NCBI GenBank assembly: GCA_022822325.1
Contig: JAJEBW010000033.1
Span: forward strand, 1-35,079
Source of the DNA: Gemmatimonadota bacterium
GTDB lineage: Bacteria; Gemmatimonadota; Gemmatimonadetes; Longimicrobiales; Gaopeijiaceae
Direction: 5' to 3'
Length of the DNA stretch: 35,079 nt
Made by a program: the position numbers and the translations under genes. Shown here one piece after another: positions 25,611-34,323 of this stretch. The notes beneath the pieces were generated by a model. That model was given only the letters and a program-made list of their open reading frames with translations. It did not search any database and was not told where the DNA came from. Numbering within the stretch: position 1 is the first letter of the stretch; each line of letters starts with the position of its first letter.

Positions 25611-27005
25611 ATGGCCAGCACCCGCACCCATCTCGCTCCGTCCCCGCGCCCGCGCGAAACCTGGAGCGGTCGCATCGGCTTCATCCTGGCGACGGCCGGG
25701 TTCTCGGTGGGGCTCGGCAATGTCTGGCGCTTCCCCTGGCTGGCGGGCGAGAATGGCGGCGGCGCCTTCCTCATCGTCTATGTCGCCTTCGCGATCCTGA
25801 TCGGCATTCCCCTCATGACCGCCGAGATCGCGCTGGGGCGGCGGGCGCAGCGGTCCCCGATCGCGGGAATGGCGCGGCTCACCGGATCGGCGCGCAGCCC
25901 CTGGAATGTCATCGGCTGGCTGGGGGTTCTCACCGCCATCCTCATCACTTCCTTCTATGTGATGGTGATCGCCTGGGTGGCCGCCTACTTCGCGATGATC
26001 GTGGGGGGAGGCGGGGGACCGGGCGAGACGCCGGAGCAGACCCGGGCCGCCTTCGACGCCTTCGTGGCCCGACCCCTGCCCGTCTTCGGCTACTCGGCGC
26101 TGATCATCGCGCTGATGGCGTTCGTGGCCAGCCGCGGCGTCACCCGGGGAATCGAGCGCTACGCCAAGTTCCTCATGCCGCTCCTGGTCGTCATTCTGCT
26201 GGTGCTGACGGTGCGCGCGCTCACCCTGCCGGGCGCGGGCGAGGGTCTGCGCTGGTATCTCACTCCGGACTTTTCGCGCCTCACCCCGTCGGCGTACATG
26301 GACGCGCTGGGACAGGCCTTCTTCTCGATCGGAATCGGGATGGCGGGCGCCTTCGGGCTGGGCAGCTACCTCGATCGCGACCGCAGCGACGTCCCCGGGA
26401 ACGCGGCGCTGGTCGTCGGCTTCGACACGGCAATCGCCGTCGTCGCCGGACTGGTCCTCTTCCCCGCCCTCTTCGCCTTCGGGATGGATCCGGACCAGGG
26501 CGCGGGCCTGCTCTTCGTCACCATGACCGCCCTCTTCGAGCAGATGCCGGGCGGCACGGTCTTCGGCGCGGCCTTCTTCTTCCTCATGCTGATCGCGGGC
26601 TTCACCTCGCAGGTGGCGCTCTTCGAGATCTTCGTCGCCTCCGTCGTCGATTCGCTGGGCACGACCCGGCGGCGCGCGGTCCTCGTCTGCGCGGCGGGCG
26701 CCTTCCTGATCGGCATCCCGATCGTCCTCTCGATGGGTCCGTGGTCCGGCGTGCAACTCCTCGGCCTCAACTTCTTCGACCTTGTCAACACCGTCACCGG
26801 CGAGTACATGCTCGCGGCGAGCGGTCTCCTCCTTGCCCTCTACGTGGCGGCGAAGTGGGGGTGGCGCGGCTTCCGCGACGAGGCCAACCGGGGCGCGGGC
26901 GTCGTGCGCGTGACGGCGTTGTGGAAACCGCTGGTGCGATTCGCGATCCCGGCGGCGGTCGCGCTGGTCCTGCTGGGCGGACTGTTCCCCCTCTTGTTCG
27001 GATAG
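25611..27005 (+). CDS. Neurotransmitter:sodium symporter (NSS) family transporter
   Basis: This sodium-driven amino-acid or amine importer of the LeuT fold has 464 residues and about 11-12 membrane helices. The first helix carries the family hallmark GFSVGLGNVWRFPWL followed by GENGGGAFLIVY, which lines the substrate and sodium sites. IGIGMAGAFGLGSYL and FFFLMLIAGFTSQVALFE correspond to helices 6 to 8 of the fold. The ATG at 25611 is the natural start, though its ribosome site is weak. A homocysteine methyltransferase gene follows after 29 nt, so the imported substrate may be a methylated amino acid; this is inference. Confidence 0.93.
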   Translation: MASTRTHLAPSPRPRETWSGRIGFILATAGFSVGLGNVWRFPWLAGENGGGAFLIVYVAFAILIGIPLMTAEIALGRRAQRSPIAGMARLTGSARSPWNVIGWLGVLTAILITSFYVMVIAWVAAYFAMIVGGGGGPGETPEQTRAAFDAFVARPLPVFGYSALIIALMAFVASRGVTRGIERYAKFLMPLLVVILLVLTVRALTLPGAGEGLRWYLTPDFSRLTPSAYMDALGQAFFSIGIGMAGAFGLGSYLDRDRSDVPGNAALVVGFDTAIAVVAGLVLFPALFAFGMDPDQGAGLLFVTMTALFEQMPGGTVFGAAFFFLMLIAGFTSQVALFEIFVASVVDSLGTTRRRAVLVCAAGAFLIGIPIVLSMGPWSGVQLLGLNFFDLVNTVTGEYMLAASGLLLALYVAAKWGWRGFRDEANRGAGVVRVTALWKPLVRFAIPAAVALVLLGGLFPLLFG

Positions 27006-27034
27006 CCCTGGGGCCGATATCCGTGGCGCTCTCC

Positions 27035-28213
27035 ATGCGGCGTGCTTGTCTGGGTTGGGGGACTCAGCGCGACGATTCCCGCCCGGAGCGGGTTCTGTTG
27101 CTCGACGGCGGCCTGGCCAGCGAACTGGAGCTTGCGGGATGCGACCTCGACGATCCGCTCTGGTCGGCGCGCGCGCTCCTCACGGCCCCCGAGGCGGTGG
27201 AAGAGGCGCATCTGGCCTTTCTGCGCGCCGGCGCCGACGTGATCATCACGGCGACCTATCAGGCCACCTTCGAGGGCTTCGCCGACCGGGGAATCGCGCG
27301 CGGCCGCGCCGAGGCGCTCTTCCGGGAGGCCGTTCGCATCGCCAGGCGGGCACGGGAGCGATTTCTGGGCGAAGGTCGCGGCCCGGGCGGGTCGGGGCCG
27401 GGTGAAACCCGTTCCGGCGGCGCGGGTGCGAGCGGTTCGGGTCGCGGCCAGGCGCTTTCCGGCAGCTCGTTGGCGGGCGCCTCGCTCTCCTGCGGCCCGG
27501 GCTCCGGCGACGCGGCTTCCCGCGATCCACATTCCACCGGCTTGCGATCCCGCGACGCGTCTTCCGGCAACGTCGATTCCGGCAACGACTTTCGTCCCCT
27601 GATCGCGGCCAGCGTCGGACCGTACGGCGCCTTCCTCGCCGATGGCTCCGAGTACCGCGGCGACTACCGGATCGATGCGGCCGGGCTGGCCCGGTTCCAC
27701 CGGGACCGGCTCCGGGTTCTGGCCGACTCGGGCGCCGACCTCCTGGCCTGCGAGACGATCCCTTCCTTCGTGGAGGCGGAGGCGCTGGCCGGTCTCGTGG
27801 CCGCGTTGCCGGATGCGCCCCCGGCGTGGTTCACCTTCACCTGCCGCGACGATGCGCACATCAGCGATGGAACGCCGATCGAGCGGGTGGCCGCCTGGGC
27901 CGAGGCGACCGATGCGGTGAGCGCGGTGGGGGTGAACTGCACGGCAGCCGAGCGGGTGACGCCCCTGGTGCGCGCGCTGGCGGCCGGGACGCGCAAGGCC
28001 GTGATCGCCTACCCGAATGGCGGCGGCGACTGGGACGCCGCGACTAAGCGGTGGAGCGAAGCGGGAGCCGCGACCGACTGGGGGGCCGCCTGCCGCGAGT
28101 GGGTGGCCGCGGGGGCGGTGGGGGTGGGGGGGTGCTGCCGGGTGGGGGCGGGGGCGATTCGCGCGATGAGGGCGGCGCTGGATGGGGGAGCGGCTTCCGC
28201 GCCGACGCGTTGA
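27035..28213 (+). CDS. Homocysteine S-methyltransferase (MmuM-like) with a repeat insert
   Basis: This zinc-dependent methyltransferase transfers a methyl group to homocysteine, in MmuM from S-methylmethionine. It begins the barrel with LLLDGGLASELELAG and continues TATYQATFEGF. ASVGPYGAFLADGSEY and CETIPSFVEAEAL follow. The zinc ligands are Cys302 (GVNC) and Cys367/Cys368 (GGCC). At 392 residues it is about 70-80 longer than usual. The excess is a Gly/Ser/Arg-rich segment (about 118-186), most of it a 15-nt tandem repeat, between barrel strands where relatives have a short loop. The ATG at 27035 is a choice with weak ribosome signal. The gene lies 29 nt after the NSS transporter and probably shares its transcript. 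Confidence 0.88.
   Translation: MRRACLGWGTQRDDSRPERVLLLDGGLASELELAGCDLDDPLWSARALLTAPEAVEEAHLAFLRAGADVIITATYQATFEGFADRGIARGRAEALFREAVRIARRARERFLGEGRGPGGSGPGETRSGGAGASGSGRGQALSGSSLAGASLSCGPGSGDAASRDPHSTGLRSRDASSGNVDSGNDFRPLIAASVGPYGAFLADGSEYRGDYRIDAAGLARFHRDRLRVLADSGADLLACETIPSFVEAEALAGLVAALPDAPPAWFTFTCRDDAHISDGTPIERVAAWAEATDAVSAVGVNCTAAERVTPLVRALAAGTRKAVIAYPNGGGDWDAATKRWSEAGAATDWGAACREWVAAGAVGVGGCCRVGAGAIRAMRAALDGGAASAPTR
27458..27592 (+). repeat. In-frame 15-bp tandem repeat array within the methyltransferase gene
   Basis: Nine units of 15 nt start at 27458, 27473, 27488, 27503, 27518, 27533, 27548, 27563 and 27578, with consensus about TCCSGCRACGCGNCT. The unit length is a multiple of three, so each adds five residues, giving SGDAA, SRDPH, STGLR, SRDAS, SGNVD and SGNDF. 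The core CRACGCGTCT matches the intergenic array at 9362-9481. Confidence 0.75.
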
Positions 28214-28412
28214 GGGTGCGGGTGACGGTCGGCGGCGCCGTACATCCTGCGGTCCGCCGGGCCGACGCCTTGCGGCCGGGGTCGTGAACAGTTCGGTCGC
28301 GTGCGCACCCGCCGCTCCTCAAGCCGACATGTCCGGGAACCTTCGCCGTTCCTCGCTTCAAATCCCGGGCCGCGCGCGTTACCTTCTTCCTTCGCGTTTT
28401 CCTACGCATTTT

Positions 28413-28486
28413 CGGGACGTGGCGCAGTCCGGTAGCGCACCTGAATGGGGTTCAGGGGGTCGCCGGTTCGAATCCGGCCGTCCCGA
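28413..28486 (+). tRNA. tRNA-Pro (anticodon GGG)
   Basis: The cloverleaf is complete. The acceptor stem CGGGACG pairs with CGTCCCG (28479-28485), with discriminator A28486. The D stem is GCGC/GCGC. The anticodon stem CCTGA/TCAGG encloses loop ATGGGGT, giving anticodon GGG. The T arm is GCCGG-TTCGAAT-CCGGC. The C1-G72 pair with A73 is characteristic of bacterial tRNA-Pro. CCA is not encoded. A nuclease pseudogene and a defence-type operon begin right after it, consistent with use of the tRNA 3' end as an integration site, although no second copy of the 3' end is present in this window. Confidence 0.95.
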
Positions 28487-28494
28487 TTGACGCA

Positions 28495-28524
28495 GACTTT
28501 CGTTCGGCGGACTTTCGTTCGGCG
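28495..28524. repeat. Perfect 15-bp tandem duplication next to tRNA-Pro
   Basis: GACTTTCGTTCGGCG occurs twice head to tail, starting 9 nt after the tRNA. The unit length matches the 15-bp period of the arrays at 9362 and 27458, but the sequence differs. Confidence 0.7.
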
Positions 28525-28539
28525 GAGCGTGCGGAGGCC

Positions 28540-30100
28540 TTGAGAACCAGACCGCTTTCGCTTCTGGAAGATGTGGAGGGCATTCGCCGACGCCGCCAAC
28601 GCGCATTCGTCGGCTTCCTGCAGGAGTTGACGCCCCATCTGCACGCCGCCCGCACGGTCGAGCGCCAACTTGACCGCCACCTGGCGCGCCGCTTCAACGT
28701 CTTCCGCTACCTCCGCGACGACGAACTCGGCCTCTCGGGGATCATCGCCGACCTGCTCAACCCGGGGGCGGCGCATGGCCAGGGCACGACCTTCCTGGAG
28801 GCGATGTTGGAGCTGCTGGGGGTCTCGCCCGACGGCACGCTCGATTCGGACAGCGGCAGTCGCCGGGAATCGGGGGGGCCGAGGAGTACGGCCGCGGACT
28901 GGAAGCGACACTTCGACCGGCTGGGCCTCGACGCCACCGAACGGATTCGGGTCGCGACGGAGCGCAGAATCCCGGGCCCCAGGTACATCGACATCACGGT
29001 GGAGATTCCGACCGTCAACGGCCCCTTCTGCCTCGCCTTCGAGAACAAGCCCTACGCGGAAGACCAGCACCGGCAATGCAGCGACTACCTGGCGTTCCTC
29101 CACAAACACTACACCAGGCGCCACAAGCGCTTCCTACTGGTCTATCTGCCGCCGCGATACCGTCTGCCCGAGCCCTACAGCCTCGTGCCCGCCGACCGCG
29201 AGCGCTTCAGCGATCACTTCCGGGTGCTGCCCTGGGTTGCGGACGATCCGATCGACGAGAACGACCGCCCACGACCACGCCTTCATCGGAGAGGGCGCCT
29301 CGCTTGCGGACTGGTTCGGCACCTGCTGCAATCTCTCCGACGCCGAGCGCATCCGCTGGTTCCTGCGCGAAGCACAACTCTTCTGCCAACGCCACTTCGG
29401 AGAATCGACCATGACCGACACCGAGGCCCGCTACATCCGCGACCACCTGGAGAAGAATCCAAAGCATCTGGACGCCGCCTTTGCGGTTGCGCGCGCATGG
29501 CCGAATGTGAAGCACGACGTGTAAAGGCGGTTCCTGGAGCACCTGCGGGATGAGGTGGAGCGGGGGGTGCGGAAGGGGTTTCCGGCAATGGCTGACGAGT
29601 TGAACATTGGGTGCAATTACGGCCGGGACGCGAATTGGTCGAATTACTTGTGCGTCTACCGATATGGATGGGCACGGTATGACGACGGAGAGTCCAGGTG
29701 GGACGGACGAACTTCGGTGCTGCTGATTTGCGGTCGGGGAGGTCCGACGGGCTGGCACTGGGGTGTGAGAAGCGCGAAGAAAAAGGACCAGATGACCCAA
29801 TCGGAGAAGGAACGCTGTGACGAAGTCGAAAACGCGCTGAAGCGAAGGGGTCTCTCGCGTCCCGACTCCTGGTGGTGGGCACATGTTGAGTCGCCACGCC
29901 ATGGGGACTGGAGCGCCATCGTCCCCCAACTTGCCCGGGAACTCCAGGACGGCCAAGGTAAAATCACCGACTACTACGTCAACGGCCTCCTCGAAACCGC
30001 CCGGAAGGGCATCCCCGCCATCGACGAGGTGGAAGGCCCCACCGCCGACGCAGCAGCACGGCCCACCGACGCGGCCCGCCCCATGTCAGCGCCGGAATAG
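28540..30100 (+). pseudogene. PD-(D/E)XK nuclease family gene (PDDEXK_4-like), frameshifted with internal stop
   Basis: The first 240 residues read FNVFRYLRDDELGLSGIIAD, LLNPGAAHGQGTTFLEAML and YIDITVEIPT with FCLAFENKPYAEDQ. This is the arrangement of the PDDEXK_4 family: Glu in the ELGLSGI helix, Asp in IDI and Glu-x-Lys in FENK. Near 29265 the frame must shift from 1 to 2, continuing HDHAFIGEGASLADWFG and FLREAQLFCQRHFG. A TAA at 29522-29524 then interrupts it, and the same frame resumes RFLEHLRDEVERG through NYLCVYRYGWARYDDGE to the stop at 30098-30100. One indel and one nonsense change make it inactive unless these are sequence errors. The start (TTG 28540 or GTG 28570) is uncertain. Many members are orphan defence-associated nucleases. 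Confidence 0.75.
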
Positions 30101-30126
30101 AACGCCGGCGCCATACGCAAACGCGA

Positions 30127-33100
30127 TCACGATCTGCGCCCCGGCGGGGCACTGACATCCATGACGATCACCTTGACCTTGTGTCGGAGTTGCGGGGCCA
30201 ACGAGGCCTCCAACTGACGCCTGAGTTCGCCGGGCGATTCCGGACGGCGACCGCTCGGAGGAGGTTTCCGGAGGTGGTCGGCGCCGAACCACAGAACCAG
30301 GTAGACTCCGTAGCCGTCCGATCGGGGGTCGCGACAGTACCGTTTGTGCAACTGGTCGCTTGCGGCGGTCCAGAGATCCGGGCTGGCGGTGTGCTTGACC
30401 TCGATGGGGACTGCGTGCGGATGGAAGCGTGCCATGATGTCGGGGTGCTTCCCTTCGGCCACCTCTTCATCCTGGCTGACTGCAACGCCATGCGGCTCAA
30501 GCAGGGGTTCCAGACCCCACACCAAGGCCTTCCGGCAGGCGTTTTCGGGCTTCGGCGAAATGACCATCCTGCCCTGTGAGTCTTTTGGGTCAGTGTGCCA
30601 GTACTGAATCCAGGCGTCGCTGCTTCCGTTCCGGGTTTGCTTGCCCACTCGGTGCAGCCTGTCGGCCACCAGCGCAGCCATATCCGCCGCGCTGCCTGGT
30701 GGGCCGCTCCGCAAGGCTTCGCGCACCTCGCTCACGGTCGGCGGTTTGCGCGTCGCAGCCCGCAGCCTCTCGCCCTGTTCGTCGCGGGCTCGCAGCAGCC
30801 TCCCGCGCCACTTCGCCAAGGCAGGGTCGTCCACGAGGTCAGTCAACGCGGACGCGCTATCGTCGTCCACCCGATGCACCAGCGTCTTGATCCAACCGGT
30901 CACGAGCGACTCCGCCTTAATCCCGGATGCGAAGCTGTCGCCGCCCATGAAGTGGTCGGTCGTGTCGGGAAGATCGTCCCACGGGGAATGCAGCTTGGCT
31001 CCCACCGCCCTGACAAGCCCGGTCAGATGGGCGGTTGGCCATTCCTGGCCGGGTAGCGGCTTGGTCCCCGGCACCAGAAAGTCGACCACATGGTGAACCC
31101 TTGCTTCCTCCTTCACGGAAAGGAAGTCGACCAAACGCGGCAAGCACTCGTCGGGTGCAACGAAACTCCCCGCAGCCAGCCAGTAGACCCGTTGGGCCAC
31201 ATCCATCTCGCTCCGGGCCAGCCTCCCTGAAACGAGTTCGGTCAGCTCGCGATCCGGCATGTGCCTGATTGCCGCCAGCAAGATCTGGTGTAGCGCAGCC
31301 AGTTGGGCATCCCCCGCGCAGTGATTGGGGAACGGCGTGACCATCTCCGGAAGGGCAAACCGAGCGACCGCGGCGTATTCATCCTTGACCGCCATATCGT
31401 ACAGGTGTTGGTCGGGCAACTCCTTGGCACGCACCCGAACACGGTTGACTGCAACGAACACCTCGGCAACCACTTCAGGGCGATCGTGAAGCGCGCGGCG
31501 ATACCATTCCGGTCGACAGTCCACCGAATGGCTGAAGTTCCCCGGTATGGGATGACGCGTGGTTGGCAACCGGGAAAGAAGATAGAACGCCAAGGCCCGT
31601 CGGGGCCCGGCTTCGTCCAGTTTTTCGAGGACGTCAACCTTGGCGCCCTCATCCTCGGCAAGACCGGCGAGGAAGGGTAGCGCGTACCAGGACGACATCT
31701 TCCGCTCGCGGAGCCGGATGATTTCCTCCATGGTCGGGAGATCGGTGCGGCCCACCAGACAACGGAAGCCACCAATGACCGCGTCCACCACATACCGATC
31801 CGAGTCCAAGCGGAGATCCAGGTCCGCTCGTGCCTCGTCGGGACCGCCCGCTTCGAGACCGTTGACATAGACCCGTCCCAGTTCATGGAGCATCTCGGGG
31901 GGTCCCTCGCCTACCCCGAGAGTTGTCAGTTGCTCGCGAATGGACGCCACGTATCGAGCCTGCTGCTCTCGCACGGCGGTGTACGGGGGCAACTCTTGCA
32001 GTCGCGCCATGTTGTCGGCTTCACGGGCACGCGCCGCCGACCACTGTTCCCAACGTCCCCGCAACATCGGGACGTTGCGGATCGCGGTAACGACCTCGTC
32101 ATCGTCCAAAGCCGGACCCCACTGCTCGTTTTCGGTCGTGGCCCAGCGAAGGAGTTCGATTGCAACAAGAGGAGCTTTGCCAGTCATTCCGACTGCCTGT
32201 CGTAGACACCAGTGGCGGAAACCGTCTGGAACCTCTTCGCCTAGGAACTTGTCTCCAATCACACGATCGAGGAACCGGTTCGGGAGCAGCGATTCGTTGC
32301 GGCAAAGGCCTTCCAAGATGAGCGCGAGCTGGATGTCGCGACGCTCACCCAGCCACTCGTAGATCCGCTTCTGCTCCTCGCAGTGACGGGACCTCAGTAC
32401 CAGGTGCTGACAGTGGGCAGGCGCCAGTCCCGCGCGCTCGCAGTCCGCCTCGATCAGTTCGAACCAGTCATACAGTTCGCCGACATCGACTTCGTCGCCG
32501 AACAGCTCCAACGCCCGCCCCAGTACGCGGAAAGGCACGACCTCCAGATCGTGCTGCGCCAGGGTCAACAGCAGCTCCTGCGCCCTTGCCATAAGGACTT
32601 GCAGGAGAATCCTGACCTGCTCCGGAGAGGAGTCTTCCACCAGATCCTTCTTCCAGAACGATGCCCCCTTGCCGCGTGGTGCCCTGCTCGACGGCAAGTA
32701 GTCCCAGATCTCTTCGGCGCCGATGTGCTCCGGATAGAGATGCGTCAGCAGCTCGCCGCGCAGTTCGTCGCGGTTGTCCCGGCGGACACGGCCATCGGAC
32801 AGCTTTCGAAGAAGCTCAAGCAGCACCCGGGGGCCGTCGGATTCAGTCTGCAGCACATGGATCAACGCACGGACCGCCAGATGTCTGACCCAATCCCCCC
32901 AGGTGTCGTCTTCGGCCACGGCGAGCAACGGACTACGGGCCTCGGCCGCGCTCGCGCGGGGGGAGTCGGTCCAATCCGAGCTGGATCCGACAAGCGGCGT
33001 CAGGCCTCGCAGCAACAGGCCCACCAGTTGCTGGCGTCCCTGCGAACGATCCGAGTCGAGGAGGCGCGCCCACAGGATTTCCTTGGCCGGTCCCGCCAAC

Positions 33101-34323
33101 AGTGAATCGAGCGATGCCCAGGATGGCGCAATCCACCTGTAGTTGAGGTGCGACTCAAGCCGCGACAGCAGGCGTTCCGCCTCGTCGCGATCCAGGTGCC
33201 CGGCGTCTCCGCCGAACGCGACGCCGATCGGGTCCCCATCGATCAGCAGCTTGCGCGCCTCCTTGTTCATTGCCGCCAACCATGCGGATACTCCCTTGAG
33301 GTCGGGAACCACCGCGCCGTCCCCGCCAGCCATCAACGCGAGCACCCGTGTCGCGGGGAGCCCCTCCCGGATGACCTTGTCCAGATACCCTGCCGCAAGG
33401 AACTCGGCGATCCGGCGGTGGCGAGGCCATCTGCCGGTCTCGGCGCTTCCGACGAACAGCTTTGTGTCCAACGTGAACTTGAGTAGTTCCTGGGACCCGC
33501 CGGCTTCGCTCAACGGCGGGTAGTCGCCCTTTCCTGGTCCCCGCCGTGACCACCCCAGTTTGTCCGACAGGAGAATGATCGCGCACAGCCGACCTGCGGC
33601 GGAGACCAACTCCTGGCCTGAAAACGGCACTCCGTCCCACGCATCCTGATGCTCCCTGTTGAGATCCTGGACCAATTCCCTGCATGCACGCTTAAAGGTG
33701 GCAAGCTGGGTGTCGGGCCATGGTTCCGCTGACTCGGGAGTCACCGCCTTGGCGAGCACTTCCAGAAGGAGAGGATTCTGAAGGAAGGCATCCAGACCGC
33801 GTTCGCTCGCGTTCCACAGGAAGTCGTCCGGGTCCTCGATTTCCAAGGAAACTAGGATCTCGCGAGCACCGTCCCTGCTCAGCGGGTCGAGCCGCAGCAG
33901 GTGGACCTCTCCACCGTTCGTTACCGAGGACAGTTCGCGGAGATCGCTTCTCCCCAGCCAGGACTCTTCGCGACACGAGAGCCTGAAGCGCGGCTGGCCC
34001 AGGTGCTCAATCCGACTTAGTACCTCGTCTAACGGCTCGTGTGGGTCACCACCGCCGGCTCGCTGCTCGTCCAAGCCGTCTATGAACAGGATCTTCCGTT
34101 TCCACTCCGGGTGGCTTCCAGGGTACCGACGGATGAAATGCCGGGCAGTCACGTAGCAGTGGTCGTCACCCTCCCCCCGCTCGCCGATAAACGCCGTGGT
34201 CTTTCCCGACCCCGCTTCGCCGAGCAAGACATAGGCATGCGCCGAACGAAAGTCGGCCAGCGTCTCGCCCAGCGACTCCCATCGATCGTCCCTCCATCGC
34301 GACACCGTGCGCTCAATTGCCAC
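30127..34323 (-). CDS. STAND/NACHT-like ATPase with C-terminal PD-(D/E)XK nuclease-like domain
   Basis: This very large protein (1398 residues) is intact. Residues 30-130 form a P-loop NTPase of STAND type: Walker A GEAGSGKT (35-42), Walker B KILFIDGLDE (77-86), then RFRLSCREESW as sensor. A winged-helix-like region follows to about 330, and a long helical, repeat-like middle (about 330-1200) would serve as sensor. The C-terminal 150 residues carry KHPDI (Asp1295), PIEVKH (Glu1308, Lys1310) and DQLHKRY (Gln1324), then GYGVYLVLWFG, the pattern of a restriction-endonuclease fold. The GTG at 34323 has GGAGGAGG 6 nt upstream and overlaps the preceding gene by 11 nt. By analogy with Avs-type STAND proteins it may sense a phage component and activate its nuclease; this is inference. 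Confidence 0.85.
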   Translation of the reverse strand: MAIERTVSRWRDDRWESLGETLADFRSAHAYVLLGEAGSGKTTAFIGERGEGDDHCYVTARHFIRRYPGSHPEWKRKILFIDGLDEQRAGGGDPHEPLDEVLSRIEHLGQPRFRLSCREESWLGRSDLRELSSVTNGGEVHLLRLDPLSRDGAREILVSLEIEDPDDFLWNASERGLDAFLQNPLLLEVLAKAVTPESAEPWPDTQLATFKRACRELVQDLNREHQDAWDGVPFSGQELVSAAGRLCAIILLSDKLGWSRRGPGKGDYPPLSEAGGSQELLKFTLDTKLFVGSAETGRWPRHRRIAEFLAAGYLDKVIREGLPATRVLALMAGGDGAVVPDLKGVSAWLAAMNKEARKLLIDGDPIGVAFGGDAGHLDRDEAERLLSRLESHLNYRWIAPSWASLDSLLAGPAKEILWARLLDSDRSQGRQQLVGLLLRGLTPLVGSSSDWTDSPRASAAEARSPLLAVAEDDTWGDWVRHLAVRALIHVLQTESDGPRVLLELLRKLSDGRVRRDNRDELRGELLTHLYPEHIGAEEIWDYLPSSRAPRGKGASFWKKDLVEDSSPEQVRILLQVLMARAQELLLTLAQHDLEVVPFRVLGRALELFGDEVDVGELYDWFELIEADCERAGLAPAHCQHLVLRSRHCEEQKRIYEWLGERRDIQLALILEGLCRNESLLPNRFLDRVIGDKFLGEEVPDGFRHWCLRQAVGMTGKAPLVAIELLRWATTENEQWGPALDDDEVVTAIRNVPMLRGRWEQWSAARAREADNMARLQELPPYTAVREQQARYVASIREQLTTLGVGEGPPEMLHELGRVYVNGLEAGGPDEARADLDLRLDSDRYVVDAVIGGFRCLVGRTDLPTMEEIIRLRERKMSSWYALPFLAGLAEDEGAKVDVLEKLDEAGPRRALAFYLLSRLPTTRHPIPGNFSHSVDCRPEWYRRALHDRPEVVAEVFVAVNRVRVRAKELPDQHLYDMAVKDEYAAVARFALPEMVTPFPNHCAGDAQLAALHQILLAAIRHMPDRELTELVSGRLARSEMDVAQRVYWLAAGSFVAPDECLPRLVDFLSVKEEARVHHVVDFLVPGTKPLPGQEWPTAHLTGLVRAVGAKLHSPWDDLPDTTDHFMGGDSFASGIKAESLVTGWIKTLVHRVDDDSASALTDLVDDPALAKWRGRLLRARDEQGERLRAATRKPPTVSEVREALRSGPPGSAADMAALVADRLHRVGKQTRNGSSDAWIQYWHTDPKDSQGRMVISPKPENACRKALVWGLEPLLEPHGVAVSQDEEVAEGKHPDIMARFHPHAVPIEVKHTASPDLWTAASDQLHKRYCRDPRSDGYGVYLVLWFGADHLRKPPPSGRRPESPGELRRQLEASLAPQLRHKVKVIVMDVSAPPGRRS

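Noticed and set aside
25338..26756. A minus-strand frame of about 470 codons opposite the NSS transporter
   Set aside because: It is Asp/Glu/Arg/His-rich low complexity typical of an antisense shadow of a hydrophobic membrane protein.
28310..28412. A possible further 15-bp repeat array before the tRNA
   Set aside because: TTCC-rich words recur but cannot be put in a consistent register.
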